DNA of 64,000 bases, taken from assembly GCA_002938315.1 (NCBI GenBank), contig PTLL01000001.1, positions 28,805 to 92,804 of the forward strand, given 5' to 3'. Shown one piece after another: positions 57,101 through 64,000 of this stretch. Position 1 is the stretch's first letter. Each line of letters starts with the position of its first letter. The translations under genes and the position numbers were made by a program. The stretch comes from Alphaproteobacteria bacterium MarineAlpha3_Bin2 (GTDB lineage: Bacteria; Pseudomonadota; Alphaproteobacteria; Rhodospirillales; Casp-alpha2). The notes beneath the pieces are model-generated. The model was not told where the DNA came from, made no database searches, and saw only the letters and a list, made by a program, of their open reading frames with translations.

Positions 57101-58135
57101 TTGTGCTACCCGGTAGAGATGCCGGATCAACCCCCCAACAGCGTCCTTGTTTATGTCGGCTTTGACCGCATCGGCGATGGGCTTCTCAAGCTGCCGTTTG
57201 TGCGGGGACTTCGCTTAGCCTTTCCCGATGCCCGTATTACCTGGTTGGCGGGCAAGGAAGACAGCGTCTATGCCGGCGTCTTGGCAGACCTGGCCAAGGG
57301 CCAGATTGACGAGGTCATTGAGCATGCCGGCATCGGGGTTAAACCCGGTGAATTGTTGCGGAGGATACCAAAAAGCCCTTTGGATGGACGGCGCTTCGAT
57401 CTGATTATCGACACGCAAAGGACCCTGTGGACCAGCCTGTCCTTATGGCGGGTTGCCCACGGCACTTTCATTTCCCCGGCCGCGCGTTTTCTGCTTTCGT
57501 CGAAAAAACCCGTAACAGGCTACCGCTTCCCGAAAACCATGCAGCGCCAGCTACTGGACCTGTTGGAACTTGCCTGCGGCCAGGATTTTCCGAGCCCGAA
57601 AACCTTAAATCTGGACCTGGATCCGGCACTTTCTGACGCCGCCACCCGGTTGCTGCCGGATGGCCCCGTGTACATCGGCTTTGCCCCCGGATCGGGCGGA
57701 CCGCCAAAATGCTGGCCCCTGGAAAGTTTTATATCCATCGCACAACTACAGGCCGCTAAAGGGCGGGTGCCGGTTTTTTTGTTGGGGCCGAAGGAGGACG
57801 GATGGCTCAATCAGATCAAGGCCGGCGTTCCCGAAGCCCTATTTCCCTTACAGGACGACGGCGTCCAAGCGGCGCACGGGTTTTCCCCGTTGCTGCCGAT
57901 TGCAATATCAAAAAGGTTTGAGGCAGCAGTTTCCAATGATTCCGGTGCCGGTCATATGTTTGCCGTTGGCGGCAGGCCGGTGGTGATCCTGTATGGCGTT
58001 ACCGCACCTAAAAAATTCCAGCCGATGACCGATAAGCTGACCATCATCCGCGCCCAGGATTTCGGTGGGCCGGAAATGCACAACATCCCCATCGATGCCG
58101 TCGAAGAGGCGCTGGAAAAAGTGCTTACAAGCTAG
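57101..58135 (+). CDS. Glycosyltransferase family 9 (heptosyltransferase-like)
   Basis: The 344 residues resemble LPS heptosyltransferases: DRIGDGLLKLPFVRGLR at the N-terminus, FAPGSGGPPKCWPLESF and the C-terminal SNDSGAGHMFAVGGRPVVILYG, the GT9 acceptor/donor core. Start is a TTG at 57101 with AGGGG five bases upstream; the ATG at 57119 is an alternative. The substrate is unknown. Its stop is followed by a 50-nt repeat and the convergent AmpG gene. Confidence 0.87.
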   Translation: MCYPVEMPDQPPNSVLVYVGFDRIGDGLLKLPFVRGLRLAFPDARITWLAGKEDSVYAGVLADLAKGQIDEVIEHAGIGVKPGELLRRIPKSPLDGRRFDLIIDTQRTLWTSLSLWRVAHGTFISPAARFLLSSKKPVTGYRFPKTMQRQLLDLLELACGQDFPSPKTLNLDLDPALSDAATRLLPDGPVYIGFAPGSGGPPKCWPLESFISIAQLQAAKGRVPVFLLGPKEDGWLNQIKAGVPEALFPLQDDGVQAAHGFSPLLPIAISKRFEAAVSNDSGAGHMFAVGGRPVVILYGVTAPKKFQPMTDKLTIIRAQDFGGPEMHNIPIDAVEEALEKVLTS

Positions 58136-58147
58136 GGCGTTTGTTTA

Positions 58148-58197
58148 ACCGCAAATTCGTCGTCGCAAATGAGTCCATTTGCTCGGGATTTGCTCTA
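58148..58197. repeat. 50-nt palindromic intergenic element, copy 2
   Basis: The most perfectly paired of the three copies: GCAAATG-AGTC-CATTTGC inner stem and GCAAAT/ATTTGC outer pair. It starts 12 bases after the glycosyltransferase stop, and its terminal CTA is the TAG stop of the AmpG gene. Sequence is identical to the other copies except at one base each. Confidence 0.88.
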
Positions 58198-59526
58198 ACC
58201 GGGTTTGGTTTGGGGCGGCGGAAACTTTTTCATCAGCCACACCAGCACTATAAGCCCGGGCACGGCGGCGGCGGCGCTGATCAGGAAAAAGCTGCTCCAG
58301 GCGATCTGGTCCGCCACCCAACCGGCAGTGGCCGACAGTACATCGCGGCTAAAGGCGGTCAGCGAACTCAACAGCGCATACTGAGTCGCCGTATAAGCTT
58401 GGTTGCAAAGCGACGACAGATACGCAACGAACGCCGATGTGGCCATGCCGGAGGTGACGTTTTCTGCCGTAATCGTCACCACCAACATCGCAACGTTGTG
58501 GCCGACCTTGGCCTGAACGACGAACATCAAGGTTCCCGCGATCTGCAGAACACCGCAGATCATCAAGCTCCGCATTATACCAATCTGATTGACCAGGATG
58601 CCGCCGAGAAGACCACCGACGATGATTGCGCCGAGGCCGAAGGCCTTGGTGACGTTGGCGATTTCAACGGTGCTGAAGCCCATAGCGATATAGAAAGGGC
58701 CGGCCATAACCCCTAAGTAGGATTCGCCCAATTTATAGAGCGCGATGAATGCCAGGACGGCGACCCAGCCCGAATGAGACATGAAGTCGCGAAAGGGGGC
58801 GATCACTCCTTCATAGAACCAAGCCAACATGCGGGCCAGCCATGGCGCTGTGCCGGATGCCAGGTGCTGGGCCATACGTTCTTCTTCGGCCTCGGCGGCT
58901 TGCAGGGAAAGGCCCGTATCGGGTTCGCGGGCAAAAAGGATCGTTACCATGCCGACGACAACCAGGACGCCCATGATGAAATACACCTGATTCCAGGTGA
59001 ACATGGCGGCCAGCCACAGGGCCCCCGCACCGGCGCCCAACATGCCGGCCCGGTAGCCGAGCACGATCGCACCGGCACCGGCGCCTTGTTCGTCATCTTT
59101 AAGGATTTCGACCCGATAGGCATCGATAACAATATCCTGGCTAGCCGACGTAAACGCCACCAACAGGGCGAACATCGCCGTCATGCCGGGGTTTTCAGCC
59201 GGGCTGGTCGACGCCATGGCGAAGATAGAGGCCATCAACGCCAGCTGCGCTACCAAGGCCCAACTTCGCCGGCGGCCGAGTAGATCCGTAAGAACAGGTA
59301 CCGGCAACCTGTCAATCACCGGGGCCCATAGAAACTTAAATGTGTAAGGAGTCCGGACCAGGGAAAACAGACCGATGGTGGTCAATGACACGCCTTCAAT
59401 CTTGAGCCAAACCGAAAGTGTAGAGAATACCAACAACAACGGCAGGCCGCTGGAAAAGCCCAGGAAAAGGATGATCAGGATGCGGCGGTCGGCATAAACC
59501 TTGGCGGCGGCGAGCCACGATTTCAT
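58195..59526 (-). CDS. ampG: AmpG-like muropeptide MFS permease
   Basis: AmpG imports cell-wall breakdown products. The 443 residues have about 12-14 hydrophobic segments and the family stretches FLGFSSGLPLLLVFSTLSVWL, SLVRTPYTFKFLWAPVIDR and FTSASQDIVIDAYRVEIL. Its start overlaps the preceding GT9 gene (ATGA). Peptidoglycan recycling links it to envelope function. The TAG stop is within repeat copy 2. Confidence 0.9.
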   Translation of the reverse strand: MKSWLAAAKVYADRRILIILFLGFSSGLPLLLVFSTLSVWLKIEGVSLTTIGLFSLVRTPYTFKFLWAPVIDRLPVPVLTDLLGRRRSWALVAQLALMASIFAMASTSPAENPGMTAMFALLVAFTSASQDIVIDAYRVEILKDDEQGAGAGAIVLGYRAGMLGAGAGALWLAAMFTWNQVYFIMGVLVVVGMVTILFAREPDTGLSLQAAEAEEERMAQHLASGTAPWLARMLAWFYEGVIAPFRDFMSHSGWVAVLAFIALYKLGESYLGVMAGPFYIAMGFSTVEIANVTKAFGLGAIIVGGLLGGILVNQIGIMRSLMICGVLQIAGTLMFVVQAKVGHNVAMLVVTITAENVTSGMATSAFVAYLSSLCNQAYTATQYALLSSLTAFSRDVLSATAGWVADQIAWSSFFLISAAAAVPGLIVLVWLMKKFPPPQTKPG

Positions 59527-60776
59527 GTCACCGCCCGGCGCTCTTCATCCCCCTTCAGCAACGACTCACAAGCGCGCAGTACCTGGTCTTCGGCGATGGC
59601 GCCGATACAGGGGAAAAGCTGAAATTTATTGGCGCGGCGGTGGCATCGCCAAAAGCAGTGATAGCATTCCATTTCCTGGAAGACGAAACGCGTATTTGCG
59701 GGCGTCACCTCCTGGGGATAAGGCACGAAACTGCCGAAGTGTCCGCCGCCGACAATGACCACAGTGGGGCGCCCCAAGGCGATGCTCAAGTGCGCGGGCC
59801 CGGTATCGTTACTGACCACCAACGACGCATGCTTCATCAGGTCCAACAATTCGGGCAAATTGGTCTTTCCGGTCATATCGATGATGCCTTGCGTTTCCCC
59901 GGCATCACGGATCGCCTGTTCGATTTCTTCATGGCCGGACCGTTCCTCGACGCGGCCGACAAAGACAACCCGAAAGCCTCTTTCCCTCATCGTCTTGGCC
60001 AACGCCGCATACCCCGCCAGCGGCCAGCGACGGCCAGGCTCATTGCTGCCCGGGTTTAGGACGACATATGGCGCACCGGCATCGATGGGCGGGGCTTGGT
60101 CGCGCCAGGTAATTTGAGGCGCCTCAGGTGGGATGGTGGCCCCGGTGACGGCGGAGATAAAACGAAAATGACGGATGATTTCGTGGGTCGGATAGGGCCC
60201 GGTATCGATGATTTCGTCGACCTGGCTCAGGTAATAGCTGAACTCGGAACGGGTCCGTTCGCTAACATAGGGGCGGGAGGAAACCGTCCTGGGCGCGGAT
60301 GATACCCACACCAGACTGTCCGCCATCAAGGCACGGCGCATATAAGAATCGCTGACCGCAATGGCCGGCGCTAGGCCTCGAACCCACAGCGATATCTTGA
60401 AACGGTAAAGTGGCCGGCGCGCATACGCATGTTCGTCAATGGCGTAAACGCGGTAACCCTGAAAAACATCGTCGGCAAGGTTGCTCCAGCTTTTACACCC
60501 CAAGACGGTGATGTCGGACTTATCGACGCCAAAGGCATCGGCATAATGATCAAGAGTGCGCCGAAACAAGACCATATCGCCGATGCCGTCCATGCGCACA
60601 ACCAAGACACCCCGACGTTTTTTAAACACCGGCCAATGCCGCGCGATCAAATCCAAGGGCCGGAACATCCACCACCGCCGACGCATCCCGGCGGGAAAGG
60701 TGCGCCAAAACGCCGTCGTCGTAATCCGAACTGAAGTCCAGGGATTAGGTGTCTCGGTGTTGGGCGACGACGTCAT
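59523..60776 (-). CDS. Glycosyltransferase family 9 (heptosyltransferase-like), second copy
   Basis: The 417 residues contain the GT9 motifs VLVVRMDGIGDMVLFRRTL, YVVLNPGSNEPGRRWPL and VVSNDTGPAHLSIALGRPTVV. A Cys-rich tail, MECYHCFWRC then FPCIGAI, is also present, as in some relatives. Roughly 50 extra N-terminal residues precede the core. It overlaps the kinase by one base (TAATG) and ampG by four (ATGA), so the three are one operon. Confidence 0.88.
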   Translation of the reverse strand: MTSSPNTETPNPWTSVRITTTAFWRTFPAGMRRRWWMFRPLDLIARHWPVFKKRRGVLVVRMDGIGDMVLFRRTLDHYADAFGVDKSDITVLGCKSWSNLADDVFQGYRVYAIDEHAYARRPLYRFKISLWVRGLAPAIAVSDSYMRRALMADSLVWVSSAPRTVSSRPYVSERTRSEFSYYLSQVDEIIDTGPYPTHEIIRHFRFISAVTGATIPPEAPQITWRDQAPPIDAGAPYVVLNPGSNEPGRRWPLAGYAALAKTMRERGFRVVFVGRVEERSGHEEIEQAIRDAGETQGIIDMTGKTNLPELLDLMKHASLVVSNDTGPAHLSIALGRPTVVIVGGGHFGSFVPYPQEVTPANTRFVFQEMECYHCFWRCHRRANKFQLFPCIGAIAEDQVLRACESLLKGDEERRAVT

Positions 60777-61768
60777 TAGCCAAGTTTTTCCTCGATCAGG
60801 GCCTTAAAGGAAACATTGGAGCGAGCCCCCAAATGGGAAATGCATTCAGCCGCACAAATACCGCCGATCCGGGCGCTGGTAAACAAGTCCCGGCCGGACG
60901 TCAGGCCGAACAGGAGCCCCGCCGCATAGGCATCACCGGCGCCGGTGGTATCAACCAGGGTGTCCACCACCTCAGCGTCGACTATATGGACCTCATCGCC
61001 GGAAACAACAACCGAGCCCTTTTCGCTGCGCGTAAGGGCCGCGACTTCGCAATGGCTGCGAACCGCCTGCAGGGCATCATTAAAATTCTCGACTTGATAG
61101 AGAGTCATGATTTCTTCTTCATTGGCGAACAGGATATCGACATGGTGTTCCGCCAGGTCGAGGAAGTCTTCGTGGTGACGGTCGACGCAAAATGGGTCCG
61201 ATAAGCTTAGCGACACCTTGCGGCCAGCTTGATGGGCAGCGTCGGCAGCTTTGAGGAACGCTTCCTTAGCGGCCGGAGGATCCCAGAGGTATCCCTCAAG
61301 ATAGGTGATCTCTGCATCGGCGATCTGTTCAAGATCGATGTCCTCGGGGCCTAAGTCGACACAGGCACCCAAAAACGTCTGCATGGTGCGCTTGGCATCA
61401 GGGGTGACCAGAACCATCGACGTAGCCGTTGGCGGGCCGCTCACCGTCGGCAGGGTATCGTAGGAAACCCCAATTGCGTGAATGTCGTTTCGAAAGACTT
61501 CGCCCATTCGATCATTATGAACCTTGCCAACAAAGACCCCAGAACCGCCCAGCGATGCCAGCCCGGCAATGGTATTGGCGGCGGAACCACCGGAACATTC
61601 AATGGCCCCGTCGGTCTTTTCGTAAAGCCGCTTTGCCTCATCGGCGTCAATCAAGGTCATGGCGCCCTTGGTCATGCCTTCGGAAACCAACAGGTCATCG
61701 TCCGCATGAACCAAAATATCGACAATGGCATTTCCGATGCCAATGACATCAATCCGAGGATCGCTCAT
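60776..61768 (-). CDS. PfkB-family carbohydrate/adenosine kinase
   Basis: The 330-residue ribokinase-fold enzyme has GIGNAIVDILVHADD at the N-terminus, ECSGGSAANTIAGLASLGG, and the anion-hole motif DTTGAGDAYAAG with its catalytic Asp. Alphaproteobacterial relatives are usually called adenosine kinases. Given its operon with GT9 and AmpG genes, a sugar substrate in envelope metabolism is also possible. Start is ATG 61768. Confidence 0.9.
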   Translation of the reverse strand: MSDPRIDVIGIGNAIVDILVHADDDLLVSEGMTKGAMTLIDADEAKRLYEKTDGAIECSGGSAANTIAGLASLGGSGVFVGKVHNDRMGEVFRNDIHAIGVSYDTLPTVSGPPTATSMVLVTPDAKRTMQTFLGACVDLGPEDIDLEQIADAEITYLEGYLWDPPAAKEAFLKAADAAHQAGRKVSLSLSDPFCVDRHHEDFLDLAEHHVDILFANEEEIMTLYQVENFNDALQAVRSHCEVAALTRSEKGSVVVSGDEVHIVDAEVVDTLVDTTGAGDAYAAGLLFGLTSGRDLFTSARIGGICAAECISHLGARSNVSFKALIEEKLG

Positions 61769-61870
61769 TACCTTCTCCTGAGCAAGGGATGGAATTTAAT
61801 GACAAGCCTGAGTATAACGGCGGGCTCGCCTTCGACAACAGGCCCTAAGATATACCTGGAAACAATCAAT

Positions 61871-62545
61871 ATGTTATCCGCATTTTTTAAGGGAATCTCT
61901 CAATTAAACGACCGCCCGACCCAAAGGGTGCTCTGGATTTCGATCGTCTCCGCCACTTTGGTGTTCTCCATGTTGTGGGTAGTGGTTGGGGTTTTGTTGG
62001 GGTCAACATCTATCTTTACCATTGGTTGGCTGGAGTGGGCCGTTGACCTGTTGGGGGGGCTGGCGACTTTTGTATTCACTTGGTTTTTGTTCCCCGGCGT
62101 GATCAGCGCCGTTATTGGCATCTTTCTTGGTGACATTGCCAATGCCGTTGAGGCCCGCCATTTTCCTTCTTTAGGCCCGGCCATGGGCTTGCCGATGGCC
62201 AAGGCGGTGTTGGTGACGCTTGGTTACCTAGGTGTCCTGATTGTATTAAACCTATTTCTTCTGGTATTCCTGCTGATCCCGCCGCTATTCCCTTTTGTTT
62301 TCTACACCGTGAACGGCTATCTTTTGGGCCGAGAATATTTTGAACTGGTGGCGTTGCGCCGGATCGGCCCGGAAGAAGCCCGGCGTTTAAGAAAAGCCCA
62401 TCGGGGCAAGCTGTTCCTGACGGGTGTTATCATGGCGTTGCTGTTAACCCTGCCGGTGGTTAATCTATTGGCCCCCGTCGTGATCACCGCCGCGATGGTT
62501 CATTTGTTTGAAGATTGGCGAGGAAACCCCGGCATCGCCCATTGA
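61871..62545 (+). CDS. EI24/CysZ-like integral membrane protein
   Basis: A 224-residue protein with about four to five hydrophobic segments (LWISIVSATLVFSMLWVVVG, LATFVFTWFLFPGVISAVIG, VLIVLNLFLLVFLLIPPLFP and a C-terminal pair). The family includes sulfate transporter CysZ; the motif VNGYLLGREYFELVALRR is typical. The ATG at 61871 has GGAAA eight bases upstream. It leads a unit with a 39-residue gene and a lipoprotein gene. Substrate not shown. Confidence 0.85.
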   Translation: MLSAFFKGISQLNDRPTQRVLWISIVSATLVFSMLWVVVGVLLGSTSIFTIGWLEWAVDLLGGLATFVFTWFLFPGVISAVIGIFLGDIANAVEARHFPSLGPAMGLPMAKAVLVTLGYLGVLIVLNLFLLVFLLIPPLFPFVFYTVNGYLLGREYFELVALRRIGPEEARRLRKAHRGKLFLTGVIMALLLTLPVVNLLAPVVITAAMVHLFEDWRGNPGIAH

Positions 62546-62582
62546 GTTCTAGTCGGCGAAAATAAATAAAAGGAAATGCGTC

Positions 62583-62702
62583 ATGTTCCAAAAGAAAAAT
62601 GAAGAATTGGCCGGTGACGCCGAAATGTCGGCGCCGCCGATGAAACCCTTCACCAAAAAAGGTTCTCACGCACCCAGCAAGCCGCCGACAAAGAAGACGT
62701 GA
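62583..62702 (+). CDS. Small conserved-looking basic protein (39 residues)
   Basis: I do not recognise a family. The reading frame MFQKKNEELAGDAEMSAPP then MKPFTKKGSHAPSKPPTKKT is polar, Lys- and Pro-rich and has no membrane segment. AAGGA lies eight bases before the ATG. Its TGA overlaps the GTG of the lipoprotein gene (GTGA at 62699-62702). It could be a bactofilin-like N-terminal stub or a small regulatory peptide. The overlap makes a real gene likely. Confidence 0.65.
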   Translation: MFQKKNEELAGDAEMSAPPMKPFTKKGSHAPSKPPTKKT

Positions 62703-63154
62703 CGCCCACCCGCGGCACCCTCTTTCTGGCTGTTACGCTGGGGCTATTCGCCTGCGCCGAGACGGCGGCGCCGGTGGCGCCAACCACCAGGGCTGCTCAG
62801 CCAAAAAAACCAATTGTGACTGCCGTTGCGCCGGTACCAACAAAGCCCGTATTCGTACCGAAACTGGCTATCGCACCAAAAAAGGTTTATCCGCCGCCGT
62901 CGCGTCTTTCCGGGTTGGACCGCGGCCAAGTGACGGGCCTGTTGGGCGCGCCCGGGTTCGAGCGTTTAGATGATCCTGCCTTAATCTGGCAATACCGTTC
63001 AGCCATTTGCGCGTTGGATATTTTCCTTTACCGGAACGAAAATGAAGACATTTTCAGGGTTCGTCATTTTGAAGCCCGGGCCCGGGGCAACAAAACGGTC
63101 AGTGAAAAGGACTGTTTCGTGGGTCTGTTAATCGCCCACGAGCAACGATCTTAG
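62699..63154 (+). CDS. Predicted lipoprotein
   Basis: The 151 residues have a signal peptide ending in a lipobox, LGLFAC, at about 15-20, so Cys20 would carry lipid. A Pro- and Ala-rich linker follows, then a compact C-terminal domain with LDRGQVTGLLGAPGFERLDDPAL and IWQYRSAICALDIFLY. This resembles the small SmpA/BamE-type lipoproteins in layout. Start is GTG 62699. It closes the EI24 unit and ends next to repeat copy 3. Confidence 0.8.
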   Translation: MTPTRGTLFLAVTLGLFACAETAAPVAPTTRAAQPKKPIVTAVAPVPTKPVFVPKLAIAPKKVYPPPSRLSGLDRGQVTGLLGAPGFERLDDPALIWQYRSAICALDIFLYRNENEDIFRVRHFEARARGNKTVSEKDCFVGLLIAHEQRS

Positions 63155-63164
63155 TTTTATTTAA

Positions 63165-63214
63165 ACCGCAAATTCGTCGTCGCAAATGAGTCCATCTGCT
63201 CGGGATTTGCTCTA
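63165..63214. repeat. 50-nt palindromic intergenic element, copy 3
   Basis: Same 50-nt sequence as at 12782 and 58148. It starts 10 bases after the lipoprotein stop. The terminal CTA ends three bases before the TGA of the convergent 49-residue gene. Its one difference from copy 2 is in the inner stem. Confidence 0.88.
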
Positions 63215-63216
63215 GC

Positions 63217-63366
63217 TCAACCGATTTCCTTCGCCTTGTAGCCGCCAAACCAGGCAGACACCCAGGCCACCACAGAACCTAGGATGGCTGGTCCCAAAAT
63301 ACATAAGGCACATATCGGCGCAACCACAGCAGCGGCGACAAGCATGGCAACCGGTTTGTCGTCCAT
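63217..63366 (-). CDS. Small membrane protein (49 residues)
   Basis: The minus strand encodes M-D-D-K-P-V-A-M then a hydrophobic stretch with APICALCILGPAILGSVVAW, and a basic end WFGGYKAKEIG. It should form one or two short membrane helices, and has a CxxC (Cys-Ala-Leu-Cys). AGGAG lies six bases before the ATG (63373-63377). It is convergent with the lipoprotein gene across repeat copy 3. I do not know a function. Confidence 0.72.
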   Translation of the reverse strand: MDDKPVAMLVAAAVVAPICALCILGPAILGSVVAWVSAWFGGYKAKEIG

Positions 63367-64000
63367 AGCAGACTCCTACTCAATCACTCGGGACGCTGAG
63401 GGTTGGCAGTATGCAACCTGTAGCGACTGCAGGTTCAAGAGGTTTATAGCATGGGTTTGAAAACGCGGGCTGGAATGCCCAACTTTGCCATCGGTGCGCT
63501 CTACCGTGGTACGGGGCTACCTCGAAACCAACTGTTACTACGAGCGGATTGGCGATATGCCTAATAGCACCGATGTCCGCTTATGGCTATTAACGGACTC
63601 TTTGCCACACCCAGAATTATGTCCGCTTTGCCCCCGAAAGCGGACATTCGGAGGAGAGCTAACATTACTTGCGCTCTCCGGTTGCGTTCGCTTTTAGGAA
63701 AGACGCAGACATCGCTTCGCCTGAAACCCGAGCAGGTCCTTATCGTTTTGGAGATGGTCACGAATAGCGCTGTTGTCCCGCCCGATCTGTTGGGGCAACG
63801 GAGCCAAATTTTATTGACATCACGGCCGGGCGCCGCGCCTTGCCTTCCGACCGTCGCTCCCGCAGGATGGACCCTCGAAAGTGAGTCAAATGGGAAATGT
63901 CGGTTTATAAACTCTTCCATAAAATCGCCAAGTTCGGCGTCCGAGAGTTGGCTCAAAATCCAGAACTCCGAGCCAAGACAGTGAGCTTCGTCAAAGACCA
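63367..64000. other. Terminal stretch without a supported gene
   Basis: No reading frame here has family resemblance, and the frames that exist on both strands look like chance or decayed sequence. It contains the 11-bp hairpin listed separately and ACCTG/CAGGT inverted repeats near 63418-63437. The codon and base use is mixed, suggesting eroded DNA. Confidence 0.5.
63619..63647. repeat. Perfect 11-bp stem-loop
   Basis: ATGTCCGCTTT and AAAGCGGACAT pair perfectly around GCCCCCG. The translated pattern (M-S-A-F-G-G-K-A-D-I on the minus strand) is one I recall as a recurrent spurious peptide in alphaproteobacterial genomes, which marks a dispersed repeat. Part of the arm (ATGTCCGCTTA) recurs at 63572-63582. 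Confidence 0.6.

Noticed and set aside
61478..61870. Extended N-terminus for the EI24-type protein
   Set aside because: These codons lie antisense to the PfkB kinase and add no family-like sequence; ATG 61871 has an SD.
63561..63984. 131- and 133-codon frames on both strands at the right end
   Set aside because: They span the perfect hairpin repeat and have no family resemblance; likely chance frames in eroded DNA.
1..64000. CRISPR arrays, rRNA or tRNA genes, intact insertion sequences
   Set aside because: No regularly spaced repeats, no rRNA-like segment, no cloverleaf with CCA end and no transposase were seen by eye; a model-based tRNA scan could overturn the tRNA part.

Overview
The window is a gene-dense, GC-rich stretch of an alphaproteobacterial chromosome, most likely from the order Rhodospirillales or a close relative. 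That placement is inference from gene content: an Irr-type Fur homologue, a MucR-type regulator, the recF-dnaN-dnaA-rpsT-mutM-ubiE-ubiB-coaBC-dut order, fabA-fabB-fabI, and the long run nfuA...fur-miaB-ybeZ-ybeY-corC-lnt-XRE-metK-trmB-rimP-nusA-infB-truB-rpsO-pnp. Nearly everything is housekeeping. I see no rRNA, no convincing tRNA, no CRISPR array and no intact transposon.

Layout. 1-4400: replication genes on the minus strand (recF, cut by the window edge, dnaN, dnaA), an AT-rich gap upstream of dnaA that could hold an origin element, and rpsT with its own promoter and terminator. 4500-12800: mutM and a secreted protein, then plus-strand ubiE-ubiB-coaBC-dut, an Rrf2 regulator next to cysK, and a MoeB/ThiF-DsrE-like pair. 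12800-16700: pabC-pabB (p-aminobenzoate), a 2-hydroxyacid dehydrogenase and an SH3 protein. 16700-22600: DUF3501, Fe-S oxidoreductase, rubrerythrin and irr, then fabI-fabB-fabA. 22600-24580: a small accessory patch with a ParDE-type toxin-antitoxin pair, a palindromic repeat and a decayed DUF262 gene. 24580-34000: pnp, rpsO, truB, rbfA, infB, ylxR, nusA, rimP. 34000-43400: trmB, metK, an XRE regulator, lnt, corC, ybeY, ybeZ, miaB, fur, mucR. 43400-63400: tusA, tsaB, a polysaccharide deacetylase, a Bax-like glucosaminidase, nfuA, trpS, murJ, glnD, mutS, a macrodomain protein, two family-9 glycosyltransferases, an AmpG-like permease, a PfkB kinase, an EI24-type membrane protein and three small envelope proteins. 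63370-64000 has no gene I trust.

How the parts fit. Four blocks look functional: translation and RNA decay (rimP to pnp), lipid and envelope work (fab genes, lnt, murJ, AmpG, glycosyltransferases), sulfur handling (Rrf2-cysK, MoeB-DsrE, TusA) and iron/peroxide handling (Irr, Fur, rubrerythrin module, NfuA). Many genes overlap by 1-4 bases through ATGA, GTGA, TTGA or TAATG junctions, so translational coupling is common.

Most notable: (1) ylxR appears to start at a non-canonical AUA codon that overlaps the nusA stop, with a strong Shine-Dalgarno. (2) A 50-nt palindromic element occurs three times, each time between convergent genes; its only two variable positions keep pairing as G-U in the minus-strand RNA. 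(3) The rimP-nusA operon has a leader with a good promoter, a stem-loop and an intrinsic terminator just before the first gene. (4) Two very small genes (39 and 49 codons) are supported by ribosome-binding sites and context. No wholly new multi-gene system is evident; the rubrerythrin/Fe-S/DUF3501 module is the best candidate for an under-described one.
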